From Actinomadura mexicana (GTDB lineage: Bacteria; Actinomycetota; Actinomycetes; Streptosporangiales; Streptosporangiaceae), in assembly GCF_900188105.1 (NCBI RefSeq), contig NZ_FZNP01000019.1:62001-126000 (forward strand): a stretch of DNA of 64,000 nucleotides. Direction: 5' to 3'. The notes under the pieces were generated by a model. It saw only the letters and a program-made list of their open reading frames with translations, was not told the origin of the DNA and made no database searches. Each line of letters opens with the position of its first letter. Position 1 is the stretch's first letter. Position numbers and translations under genes: made by a program. Below, one piece after another: positions 16,204 through 23,977 of the stretch.

Positions 16204-16857
16204 ATGACGAGTGCGGCGGACCCGCCGGAGCCCGGACCACGGCGTGATCCCGGCCGCCGCCGTGCCCTGCTGGAGGCGGCCGACCGGGTCATCCAGCGGG
16301 AGGGCCCCGAGGCGTCCATGGCCGCGATCGCCGCCGAGGCGGGGATCAGCAAGCCGATCCTGTACCGCCACTTCGGCGACAAGAGCGGCCTCTACCAGGC
16401 GCTCGCCGAGCGGCACACGCGCAAGCTGATCGAAGGGATCCGGGACGAGTTCTCCCGCGACGACCCGATCCGCGACCGCACCCGCTCCACCATCGACACC
16501 TACCTGGCGACGATCTCCAAGAACCTCAACCTCTACCGGTTCCTCATGCACCGGGCGAGCGCCGAGGACACGGCCACGCACAGCGCGATGAGTACCATGA
16601 TCCGGGATGTGAGCCGGGAGCTGGCCGAGGTGATGATCGCCGAGGGGGAGATGGCCGACCGGACGCGCGCCTACGTGTGGGGGCACGCGATCGTCGGCAT
16701 GGTGCAGACGGCCGGCGACTGGTGGCTCGACCACGCCGACGACGTGCCGCGCGAGGCCGTCGTGGACGGCCTCGTCGAACTCGTCCTCGGCGGGCTGCCC
16801 GCCGCCGCGTCCGAAGCCCGCGGCCCCAGGCCGTCCGACGCCTACGGCCGCGCCTGA
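16204..16857 (+). CDS. TetR-family transcriptional regulator
   Basis: 217 residues with an N-terminal helix-turn-helix: ALLEAADRVIQREGPEASMAAIAAEAGISKPILYRHFGDKSGLYQALAERH. The C-terminal ligand domain (INLYRF...GMVQTAGDWWLD type) resembles the TetR_C domain with HxxxGMxQ helices seen in lipid-gene regulators, though the ligand is not evident. It starts at ATG 16204 with no Shine-Dalgarno; TACCGT lies just upstream, so a leaderless transcript is possible. Its last 16 bases overlap the end of the convergent ABC ATPase gene. The target is unknown. Confidence 0.87.
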   Translation: MTSAADPPEPGPRRDPGRRRALLEAADRVIQREGPEASMAAIAAEAGISKPILYRHFGDKSGLYQALAERHTRKLIEGIRDEFSRDDPIRDRTRSTIDTYLATISKNLNLYRFLMHRASAEDTATHSAMSTMIRDVSRELAEVMIAEGEMADRTRAYVWGHAIVGMVQTAGDWWLDHADDVPREAVVDGLVELVLGGLPAAASEARGPRPSDAYGRA

Positions 16858-17912
16858 CCCTCGCGCGCCCCGCCCTCCGGCGCCCGGCCCCGCGCGGGCG
16901 GGGCCGTCGATCCGGCGCCGTCGGCGAAGTGGCAGGCCACCGCCTGGGGCAGCCCGTCCCGCGGGACGAGCGCGGGCGTCTCCCGCTCGCAGACGTCGGC
17001 GGCCATGTAGCAGCGGGTCCGGAACCGGCACCCGCTGGGCGGCTCGGCCGGCGGCGGCACCTCCCCGCGCAGCACGATCTCACCCGCGTCGTCGTCCGGC
17101 CGGTCATGGACGGACGGCGCCGCCGACAGCAGCGCCCGCGTGTAGGGGTGCTGCGGGTCGCCGAACACCTCGGCGGCCGGGCCCTGCTCCACGATCGTCC
17201 CGAGGTACATGACGGCGACGTCGTGGGCGATGTGCCGGACGACGTCCAGGTCGTGGGAGATGAACAGGTACGCCACGCCCAGCTCGGACTGCAGGTCGGC
17301 CAGCAGGTTGAGGATCTGCGCGCGGACCGACACGTCCAGGGCGGACACCGCCTCGTCGCACACCAGGAGCTTGGGCCGCAGCGCCAGGGCGCGGGCGATC
17401 GCGACGCGCTGGCACTGGCCGCCCGACAGCTGGTGCAGGTGCCGGGGGCCGTGCTCGGGGCTCAGGCCCACGAGGTCGAGGAGCCGGGCGACCTCGGCGT
17501 CCGCACGGTCGCGCGGCACGATCCCGGAATGGACGCGCCAGCCCTCGGCGATGACGTCGGCGACGGTCATCCTCGGGTTCAGCGACGTGTAGGGGTCCTG
17601 GAACACCATCTGCAGGTCGCGGCTCATGCGGCGCCGCCGCCGGGGCGGGACGGACGCCAGGTCCGCGCCCGCGAACTCGATCGACCCGGCGAACGCGGGG
17701 CGCAGCCCCACCACGGCCCGCGCCAGCGTCGACTTGCCGCAGCCCGACTCGCCGACGACGCCGAGCGTCCGCCCGGCCCGCACGGTCAGGTCGAGCCCGG
17801 CGACGACGGGCACCCGCCGCCGCCCGAACCCGTGGCGGCCGGGGCGCTCGTACCCCGCCTCCAGGCCGCTGACCTTGAGCACGACCTCGGTGTCCTGCGC
17901 GGTGGCCGTCAT
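16842..17912 (-). CDS. Oligopeptide/dipeptide-type ABC transporter ATP-binding protein (DppF-like)
   Basis: 356 residues. Walker A is GESGCGKSTLARAV, the signature LSGGQCQRVAIARAL, Walker B KLLVCDEAVSALDV, and the C-terminal PPAEPPSGCRFRTRCYMAADVC is the oligopeptide-transporter C-terminal domain with its cysteine pattern. It is the second ATPase of the Opp/Dpp transporter encoded upstream and the last gene of the operon that starts at 26025. The ATG at 17912 overlaps the stop of the partner ATPase by 4 bases. Substrate specificity rests with the lipoprotein, not this subunit. Confidence 0.92.
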   Translation of the reverse strand: MTATAQDTEVVLKVSGLEAGYERPGRHGFGRRRVPVVAGLDLTVRAGRTLGVVGESGCGKSTLARAVVGLRPAFAGSIEFAGADLASVPPRRRRRMSRDLQMVFQDPYTSLNPRMTVADVIAEGWRVHSGIVPRDRADAEVARLLDLVGLSPEHGPRHLHQLSGGQCQRVAIARALALRPKLLVCDEAVSALDVSVRAQILNLLADLQSELGVAYLFISHDLDVVRHIAHDVAVMYLGTIVEQGPAAEVFGDPQHPYTRALLSAAPSVHDRPDDDAGEIVLRGEVPPPAEPPSGCRFRTRCYMAADVCERETPALVPRDGLPQAVACHFADGAGSTAPPARGRAPEGGAREGQARP

Positions 17913-18943
17913 CTGGGCTCCTCGCTGTGCTGGGAGGCGACGACCTCCGCGGAGTGGTGGCAGGCGACGGCGCGGCCGCCGTCCTCGGTGAGCGGCGGGT
18001 CCTCGGTGCGGCACCTCTCGGTCGCGAACGGGCAGCGCGGATGGAACGCGCAGCCGCCGGGACGGTGCCGCGGGTCCGGCGGGACGCCGTCGATCGGCTT
18101 GAGGCGCCCGCCGGACCCGGCGTCGGGCATGGCCTCCAGCAAGCCGAGCGTGTACGGGTGGGCGGGACGCGTGTAGACGGCGTCCAGCGGGCCGCGCTCC
18201 ACGATCCGCCCGGCGTACATGACCGCGACGTCCTGCGCGACCCGCGCCACCACGCCGAGGTCGTGCGAGACCAGCAGGGTCGCGAGGTCCGCCTCGTGCT
18301 GGCGGCGCGCCAGCAGCCGCAGGATCTGCGCCTGCACGGTGACGTCGAGCGCGGTGGTGGGCTCGTCGGCGAGCAGCACCGACGGGCCGAGCGCCAGCGC
18401 CATCGCGATCACCGCGCGCTGCCGCATGCCGCCGGAGAACTCGTGGGGGTGGTCGCCGTAGCGGGACCCGGCGCCGGCGATGCCGACCTCGCGCATCAGC
18501 GCGACCGCCCGTTCCCGGGCCTCCCGCCGGCCGAGGCCGAGGCGCCGCCGGAAGGGCTCGGCGATCTGCGGGCCGACGGCGAAGCCGGGGTTCAGCGCCG
18601 CCATCGGATCCTGGAAGATCATCGCGACGCGGCTGCCGCGGGTCTCGCGCCAGCGCCGGGCCGAGAACCCGCCCGTGTCCTCGCCTTCCAGGACGACGGA
18701 GCCCGAGGTGACCTGCGCGCCGGGCGGCAGCAGCCCGATGAGCGCGAGCGAGGTCAGGCTCTTGCCGCTGCCCGACTCGCCGACCAGGGCGAGGACGCGG
18801 CCGCGCCGCAGCCGCAGGTCGACGCCCCGCACGACCGGCGTGACCTGCCGGCCGGAGCGGAACCCGATGTGCACGTCGCGCAGCTCCGCGGCCACGTCCC
18901 CGGAGGCCGGGGCGTGCGCGTGGTCGACGGCTGGAACGGTCAT
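17909..18943 (-). CDS. Oligopeptide/dipeptide-type ABC transporter ATP-binding protein (DppD-like)
   Basis: 344 residues. Walker A GESGSGKSLTSLALIG, signature EFSGGMRQRAVIAMAL, Walker B SVLLADEPTTALDV, and a C-terminal HRPGGCAFHPRCPFATERC domain. The start ATG 18943 has GGAGG six bases upstream; the in-frame ATG at 18955 would overlap that site. It is the first ATPase of the transporter, 25 bases after the DppC-like permease gene. Confidence 0.92.
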   Translation of the reverse strand: MTVPAVDHAHAPASGDVAAELRDVHIGFRSGRQVTPVVRGVDLRLRRGRVLALVGESGSGKSLTSLALIGLLPPGAQVTSGSVVLEGEDTGGFSARRWRETRGSRVAMIFQDPMAALNPGFAVGPQIAEPFRRRLGLGRREARERAVALMREVGIAGAGSRYGDHPHEFSGGMRQRAVIAMALALGPSVLLADEPTTALDVTVQAQILRLLARRQHEADLATLLVSHDLGVVARVAQDVAVMYAGRIVERGPLDAVYTRPAHPYTLGLLEAMPDAGSGGRLKPIDGVPPDPRHRPGGCAFHPRCPFATERCRTEDPPLTEDGGRAVACHHSAEVVASQHSEEPR

Positions 18944-18968
18944 GTGCGCCTCCATGGGATGTGCGCCG

Positions 18969-19847
18969 TCAGATCTGCGAGCGCGGGTCGGTCAGGTCGC
19001 GGAAGGCGTCGCCCACGAGGCCGACGCCGGTGACGACGGCGGCCAGCGCGATCGCCGGCATGGTGGAGATCCACCAGGCCGAGCCGAGGTAGTCGCGGCC
19101 CGCCGAGACGGTCGCGCCCCAGGACGCCTGGTCCGGCGGGATTCCGAGGCCGAGGAAGCTCAGCGACGCCTCCGCCACCATGACCAGGCCGATCTGCACG
19201 GTCGCCGCGACCAGCAGCGGCTGCCAGCACGACGGCAGCACGTGCCGGAACAGGATCCGCGCGTGCCCCGCGCCGAGCACCCGCGCCGAGTCGACGAACT
19301 CCAGGTCCCGGGTCGCCAGCGCGGACGCCCGCACCACCCGGGCGAAGATCACCCAGCGGGTCACCGCCAGCGTGATGACGATGTTGGTGACGCTCGGGCC
19401 GAGGACGCCCGCGATGAGGATGGCGAGCAGGATCGACGGGAACGCCAGCTGCACGTCCCCGAACCGGGACAGCACGCCGTCGGTCCAGCCGCCGAAGTAG
19501 CCGGACACGAGCCCCGCCACCAGGCCCACGGCGCCGCCGATGAGCACGGTGGCGGCGCCGACCAGCAGCGACACGCGGCTTCCCGCCAGCAGCGCGGTCA
19601 GCATGTCGCGCCCGACCTGGTCGGTGCCGAGCCACGCGACCGACCCGTCCCCGAGCCGGGACCCCGGCGCCAGCAGCCGGTGCGGCAGGTCGGTCGCGGC
19701 CGGGTCGTAGGGCATCAGCATCGGCCCGAACACGGCCGCCAGCACGAACAGCCCGACGATCCCGAGGCCCGCCCACGCCCGCGCGGGCAGCCTCCTGCGC
19801 CGCCGGGCCGCGGGGACCGTGACCACGGCGGGAGCGATGGCACTCAT
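18969..19847 (-). CDS. ABC transporter permease (DppC-like)
   Basis: 292 residues with an N-terminal arginine-rich tail, one early membrane helix (LGIVGLFVLAAVFGP) and the BPD_transp_1 domain with about five more; the coupling-loop motif is EFVDSARVLGAGHARILFRHVLP. The start is ATG 19847 with AAGGAGG 5 bases upstream. The frame stays open upstream through the whole tandem repeat, but the strong ribosome site argues against a repeat-encoded N-terminus. The stop of the repeat ORF overlaps this start as ATGA, so the gene is translationally coupled to the repeat. Confidence 0.92.
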   Translation of the reverse strand: MSAIAPAVVTVPAARRRRRLPARAWAGLGIVGLFVLAAVFGPMLMPYDPAATDLPHRLLAPGSRLGDGSVAWLGTDQVGRDMLTALLAGSRVSLLVGAATVLIGGAVGLVAGLVSGYFGGWTDGVLSRFGDVQLAFPSILLAILIAGVLGPSVTNIVITLAVTRWVIFARVVRASALATRDLEFVDSARVLGAGHARILFRHVLPSCWQPLLVAATVQIGLVMVAEASLSFLGLGIPPDQASWGATVSAGRDYLGSAWWISTMPAIALAAVVTGVGLVGDAFRDLTDPRSQI

Positions 19848-20116
19848 GCTTCCTCCTTGTGGGGGACGATCCCCCACGCCCCCTGGTTCGCTGCGCTCAT
19901 GCGTTTTCCCAGTGGGGGGGCGACCCCCCACACCCCCTGGTTCGCTGCGCTCATGCGTTCTCCCAGTGGGGGGGCGACCCCCCACACCCCCTGGTTCGCT
20001 GCGCTCATGCGTTTTCCCAGTGGGGGGGCGACCCCCCACACCCCCCGGTTCGCTGCGCTCATGCGTTCTCCCAGTGGGGGGGCGACCCCCCACACCCCCC
20101 GGTTCGCTGCGCTCAT
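19844..20116 (-). CDS. 90-codon ORF made of 18-residue repeats between dppB-like and dppC-like genes
   Basis: The ORF starts at ATG 20116, whose ATGA overlaps the stop of the upstream permease, and ends at 19844, overlapping the next permease start as ATGA. It reads as five near-identical 18-residue units beginning MSAAN(R/Q)GVWGVAPPLG(E/K)R, then ends WGIVPHKEEA. A Shine-Dalgarno GGAG stands before the first ATG and GGGAGAACGC or GGGAAAACGC before each internal ATG. The frame is kept because the repeat is 54 bases long. It may be a translated linker that keeps ribosomes moving between the permeases, or a passive result of repeat expansion at an ATGA junction. No known domain is seen. Confidence 0.4.
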   Translation of the reverse strand: MSAANRGVWGVAPPLGERMSAANRGVWGVAPPLGKRMSAANQGVWGVAPPLGERMSAANQGVWGVAPPLGKRMSAANQGAWGIVPHKEEA

Positions 20117-20118
20117 GC
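19863..20118. repeat. Five-copy 54-bp tandem repeat with hairpin in each unit
   Basis: The word GGTTCGCTGCGCTCATGCG recurs at 19885, 19939, 19993, 20047 and 20101, an exact 54-bp period. Each unit holds an inverted repeat (GTGGGGGG and CCCCCCAC around a 4-base loop). In the unit nearest the DppC-like gene the closing pair is changed on both arms (GTGGGGGA and TCCCCCAC), so pairing is kept. The array fills the gap between two permease genes of one operon. Units differ at a few positions, such as TTTTCCC versus TTCTCCC in alternate copies. Confidence 0.9.
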
Positions 20119-21039
20119 GTTCTCCGGAGTCAGTCTCGGGTCGAGGGCGACGCACAGGACGTCCACGAGCAGGTTCAACGCGATGTAGGAGACCGTGATC
20201 GTGACGATCGCGGCCTCGACGACGGCGTAGTCGCGGTTGGTGATCGCGTCCACCATCAGCGAGCCGATGCCCGGCCAGGAGAACACGACCTCGATGATCA
20301 CAGCGTTGGCGATGAAGTTGCCCATCAGCAGCCCGAGGACGGTGACGACCGGCAGCGCGATGTTGCGGGCGACGTGCACGTACATCACGGCTCCCTCGCC
20401 GGTCCCCTTCGCGCGGGCGGTGCGGACGTAGTCCTTGCCGCTCTCCTCCAGCGCGCCGTTGCGGACGAGCCGGGCCAGCCAGCCGACGAACGGCAGCGCC
20501 AGCGTGACCGAGGGCAGGATCACCGCCTCCGGGCCGCCGCCCGCCGTGCTCGGCAGCCAGTTCAGCTGCCGGGCGAACAGCAGGATCAGCACGATGCCGA
20601 GCCAGAACGAGGGCACCGCCTGCCCGACCAGCGAGCCCGTGGAGACCAGCAGGTCGAGGATCTTGCCGGGCCGCCGCGCGCACAGCATGCCGAGCGGGTA
20701 GCCGACGGCGAGGGTGATGACCAGCGCCAGCGCGGCCAGCGTCAGGGTGGCGGGGAACCGGTCGAGGACGGCGCCCATCGCGCCGCCGCCGAGCCGCCAC
20801 GAGTCGCCGAAGTCGCCGCGCAGGATCTCGCCCATGTGCGCGATGTACTGCCGCCAGAGCGGCTCGTCGAGTCCGAAGTCGGCGCGGACGGAGGCGAGCT
20901 GCGCGGGGCCGGCGTCCGGCCCGAGGATCAGCGTCGCGGGGTCGCCGGGGACGACGCGCACCACGAGGAACACGACCGTGATCGCGCCCCAGGCCACGAC
21001 GAGGGCCTGACCGGCGCGCCTCAGCAGGAACCGTCCCAT
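20113..21039 (-). CDS. ABC transporter permease (DppB-like)
   Basis: 308 residues: MGRFLLRRAGQALVVAWGAITVVFLVVRVVPGDPA is the classic first helix of DppB-type permeases, followed by the TM_PBP1 N-terminal domain and five further helices with the coupling motif LEESGKDYVRTARAKGTGE. The start ATG 21039 overlaps the LacI-family stop by one base. The C-terminus LDPRLTPENA ends inside the last copy of the tandem repeat, and its TGA is formed by the repeat's ATGA. Confidence 0.92.
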   Translation of the reverse strand: MGRFLLRRAGQALVVAWGAITVVFLVVRVVPGDPATLILGPDAGPAQLASVRADFGLDEPLWRQYIAHMGEILRGDFGDSWRLGGGAMGAVLDRFPATLTLAALALVITLAVGYPLGMLCARRPGKILDLLVSTGSLVGQAVPSFWLGIVLILLFARQLNWLPSTAGGGPEAVILPSVTLALPFVGWLARLVRNGALEESGKDYVRTARAKGTGEGAVMYVHVARNIALPVVTVLGLLMGNFIANAVIIEVVFSWPGIGSLMVDAITNRDYAVVEAAIVTITVSYIALNLLVDVLCVALDPRLTPENA

Positions 21040-22100
21040 CAGCCGCCTCCGTTCGCGGTCCGCGACGAGGCGCGGACGACCAGTTCCGCGGGCAGCAGGG
21101 TCTGCCGCGGGGAGCCCGCGCCGGACTCGCCCGACATACGTTCCAGGAGCCGGTCCACCGCGGCGGCGCCGACGTCGGCGGCCGGCAGCCGGACCGTGGT
21201 GAGCGCCGGCGCGAGGTAGGCGGCGAACGGGTGGTCGCCGTGCCCGGCGACGCGGACGTCGCCGGGGATGCTCAGCCCGTGCTCGGTGAGCGCCCGGTAC
21301 ACGCCGAGCGCGAAGTAGTCGTTGCCGGCCAGGACGGCGGAGCCCGGCCCGAGGCGGGCGGCGAGACCGCGCCCGATCTCGTAGGAGTCCACCGGGTCCC
21401 ACGGCTGGGAGCTGGCCTCGCGGCGCCGGGTCGGCACCTTCACCATGTGGTCGTCGCGGACCGCGATGCCGTGCTCGTCGAGCACGGCCCGGAACCCCCG
21501 GACGCGCTCCGCCACGGGCGAGATGTCCAGGTCCTCCTCGACCAGGTACAGGTCGCGGGCGCCCTCGGCGACGAGGTGCTCGGTGGCGCGCCGCGCGCTG
21601 TCGTAGTAGTCGACGCCGACGAGGTCGGTGTCGAGCCCCGGCAGGTCGCGGTTGACCAGGACGACGGGCGTCCCCGACTTGCGGAGCCGGTCCCAGTGGT
21701 CGATCCCGTGCTGGACGGGCACCGCGAGGACGCCGTCCACGCCCCAGCGCATCAGCTCCTCCACGACGCGCTTCTCGTTGTCCACGCTGTCTTCGGTGAC
21801 CATCAGCATCAGCGAGTAGCCGTGGACCCGGCCGCGGTCCTCGATGGCGCTGATCAGACGCGTGTAGAAGGGGTTGGACGGGTTGGTGATGACCAGCCCG
21901 AGGGTCATCGCGTTGCCCTGCACGAGGGAGCGCGCCATGGTGTTCGGGACGTACCCGAGGCGTTCGGCCTCGGCCCGCACCCGCTCGCGGGTCTCCGGGC
22001 TGACCGCGTCCTTGCCGGCCAGAGCGCGGGACACCGTGTTGACCGACAGGTCGAGGGCGGCGGCGATGTCCCGCAGGGTGGCCCTGCGGCGGGGTGTCAT
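21039..22100 (-). CDS. LacI-family transcriptional regulator
   Basis: 353 residues. The N-terminal TLRDIAAALDLSVNTVSRALAGKDAVSPETRERVRAEAERLGYVPN is a textbook LacI DNA-binding domain with hinge, and the rest is a periplasmic-binding-protein-like sensor domain. ATG 22100 follows GGAGG and overlaps the lipoprotein stop as ATGA; its own stop touches the DppB start. It sits inside the operon it probably controls: a LacI-type palindrome lies at 26055-26072, just before the first gene. The inducer is unknown, presumably the transported compound or a breakdown product. Confidence 0.93.
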   Translation of the reverse strand: MTPRRRATLRDIAAALDLSVNTVSRALAGKDAVSPETRERVRAEAERLGYVPNTMARSLVQGNAMTLGLVITNPSNPFYTRLISAIEDRGRVHGYSLMLMVTEDSVDNEKRVVEELMRWGVDGVLAVPVQHGIDHWDRLRKSGTPVVLVNRDLPGLDTDLVGVDYYDSARRATEHLVAEGARDLYLVEEDLDISPVAERVRGFRAVLDEHGIAVRDDHMVKVPTRRREASSQPWDPVDSYEIGRGLAARLGPGSAVLAGNDYFALGVYRALTEHGLSIPGDVRVAGHGDHPFAAYLAPALTTVRLPAADVGAAAVDRLLERMSGESGAGSPRQTLLPAELVVRASSRTANGGG

Positions 22101-23611
22101 GGATTCCTCCTGACCGCGGACAGGTCCGGCTGGTTGTTCGCCGCCGGGGTGAAGCCGGTGAGCCCGGTCCGCAGCCCGTAGGCGGTGGTGAGCGCGGCGG
22201 GGAAGATCCCGACCGCGTCGTCCCAGATCGTCTTGCAGGCCCGCGCGTACAGCTCCTCGCGCCGCTCGGGGTCGGCGGCCTGCCCGGCCTCGGCGAGCAC
22301 CGCGTCCAGCCCGGCGTTGCGGTAGCCCATCCGGTCGGCCTTGGAGGTGTAGAGCCGGCCGAGGGTGAACGCGGCGTCGCCGGTCGTCACGGTGTTGGTC
22401 TGCAGCTCCATGTCCCAGTCGAGGGAGTTGAGGCGCTGCAGCCACTGGGCCTTCTCGATGCTCTGCGGCCTGACCTCGACCCCGATCCGCGCCCACGCCG
22501 AGATCATCGACTGGGCCAGCTCCCGGGCGAGGGGGCCGGTGGCGTCGAACCACATCATCGTGGTCTCGAAGCCGTCCCCGAGGCCCGCGGCGCGCAGCGC
22601 CGCGCGGGCCGCGCCCGGGTCGTACCGGTACGGCGGCTGCTCGGCGTAGCCGAACACGGTGGAGGGGATCGGCGCGCGCATCTGCTCGGCGCCGGCGCCG
22701 AACAGCTTCCCGACGATCTCCTCCATGTCCAGCGCCTGCCACATCGCGCGCCGGACCCGCGGATCGGTGAACGGCTTGCGGCCGCAGTTGAACCACGTGA
22801 GGTAGTAGGTCCAGCTCGGCACGGTCGCGACCCTGACCCCGCGCCGCCCCCGCACCTCGCCGAGCTGGTCGGACGGAACGGGCCACAGCAGGTCGACGTC
22901 GCCGTTCCGCAGCGCCGTGATCGCGCTGGAGGTCTCGGCGATGAACGGCATCGAGATGCCGGGCAGCCCGGCGCGGCCTCCCCAGTACCCGTCGAACCGG
23001 GCCAGCTCCACGTTGGTCGACGGGGTGAACCCCGTCACGCGGAACGGGCCCGAGCCCACCGGGCGGCGCTTCTGCGCCGGGTCGGCCACGCGCCGGGCCG
23101 GCACGATGAACAGCAGCGTCAGGTTCACCGGCAGGGTGCCCATCGGACCGTCCGTCACGAACGTGACCCGGTGGTCGCCGTCCGCCCGCGCGGACTTCAC
23201 CGTGGCCCACAGCGCGGACTGCGCCGACTTCACGGCCTTGGTGCGCTCCACGCAGGCGACGACGTCCCGCGCGGTCAGCGGGCTCCCGTCGTGGAAGCGG
23301 ACGCCGGGACGCAGCTCGAACACCCACGTCGTGTCGCCGGTCCGCCGCCACGACGTCGCCAGTCCGGGCGCGAGCCGCCCGCCCTCGTAGCGGACGAGGG
23401 TGTCGAACACCAGCCGCTTGACGATCAGTGACGCCTCGTCGACCGCCGTCCCCGCGTTGTAGGGGTCGAGGTCGGTGACCGGCTGCCCGAACGCGGCGCG
23501 CAGCGAGCCGTCCGGCGCGGCCGCCGCCCCAGGCGCCCCGCAGCCGCCGAGCGCCACGGCGGAGGCGGCCAGGCCGGTCAGGGCGAGGAACTCGCGCCTG
23601 CGCACGTCCAT
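22097..23611 (-). CDS. Extracellular solute-binding lipoprotein (SBP_bac_5)
   Basis: 504 residues. The leader MDVRRREFLALTGLAASAVALGGCG has twin arginines and a lipobox cysteine, so it may be Tat-exported and lipid-anchored. The mature part has the family-5 signatures RLAPGLATSWRRTGDTTWVFELRPGVRFHDGSPLTARDV and VGSGPFRVTGF. It captures the substrate for the Opp/Dpp-type permeases. Family 5 proteins bind peptides, nickel, oligosaccharides, opines and others, so peptide specificity should not be assumed. It is encoded 13 bases after the 112-residue protein gene. Confidence 0.9.
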   Translation of the reverse strand: MDVRRREFLALTGLAASAVALGGCGAPGAAAAPDGSLRAAFGQPVTDLDPYNAGTAVDEASLIVKRLVFDTLVRYEGGRLAPGLATSWRRTGDTTWVFELRPGVRFHDGSPLTARDVVACVERTKAVKSAQSALWATVKSARADGDHRVTFVTDGPMGTLPVNLTLLFIVPARRVADPAQKRRPVGSGPFRVTGFTPSTNVELARFDGYWGGRAGLPGISMPFIAETSSAITALRNGDVDLLWPVPSDQLGEVRGRRGVRVATVPSWTYYLTWFNCGRKPFTDPRVRRAMWQALDMEEIVGKLFGAGAEQMRAPIPSTVFGYAEQPPYRYDPGAARAALRAAGLGDGFETTMMWFDATGPLARELAQSMISAWARIGVEVRPQSIEKAQWLQRLNSLDWDMELQTNTVTTGDAAFTLGRLYTSKADRMGYRNAGLDAVLAEAGQAADPERREELYARACKTIWDDAVGIFPAALTTAYGLRTGLTGFTPAANNQPDLSAVRRNP

Positions 23612-23624
23612 GACGGCTCCTCTC

Positions 23625-23963
23625 TCAGCTCTTCAGCGCGAGGTAGATCATGACCTTCGCCGACGCCTCGCCGCCGGCGTCGCCCTCGACGGTGCCCTTC
23701 AGCCGCAGCCAGCCGCCGAAGCCGGACGACTCCCAGGTGACGAGGTCGTCGGACACCTCCCGCTCGGGATCGAGATCGCACCAGTGCAGGCCGTCGGGGG
23801 AGACCTGCGTGGTGACCCGCATCAGGGCGCCGGCCCCGGTCCGCTCCAGCGTCCGGACGAACCAGCGGGCCTCCGCGGCCCACGCCACCTCGTACGGCTC
23901 CGTCGCGAAGCCGCCCGCGAGGGTGCGGTTGCGTTCCAGGACCGCCGTGAACGACTCACGCAT
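23625..23963 (-). CDS. Uncharacterised 112-residue protein
   Basis: It starts MRESFTAVLERNRTLAGGF at ATG 23963 and ends KVMIYLALKS. No signal peptide or membrane helix. The pattern (WFVRTLERTGAGALMRVTTQVSPDGLHWCDL...GFGGWLRLKGTV) suggests a small all-beta fold, possibly one that binds a carbohydrate or ester ligand. I do not recognise the family. Position between the 316-residue protein and the lipoprotein, in the same operon, ties it to the transported substrate. Confidence 0.6.
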   Translation of the reverse strand: MRESFTAVLERNRTLAGGFATEPYEVAWAAEARWFVRTLERTGAGALMRVTTQVSPDGLHWCDLDPEREVSDDLVTWESSGFGGWLRLKGTVEGDAGGEASAKVMIYLALKS

Positions 23964-23977
23964 GCTCTGGGGGCTCC

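Noticed and set aside
18969-20093. Long N-terminal extension of the DppC-like permease through the repeat
   Set aside because: The frame is open only because the repeat is GC-rich and in register. ATG 19847 has a strong ribosome site and gives the normal permease length.
19859-20118. CRISPR-like array
   Set aside because: The period is an exact 54 bp with no variable spacers; it is a plain tandem repeat with hairpins in an operon.
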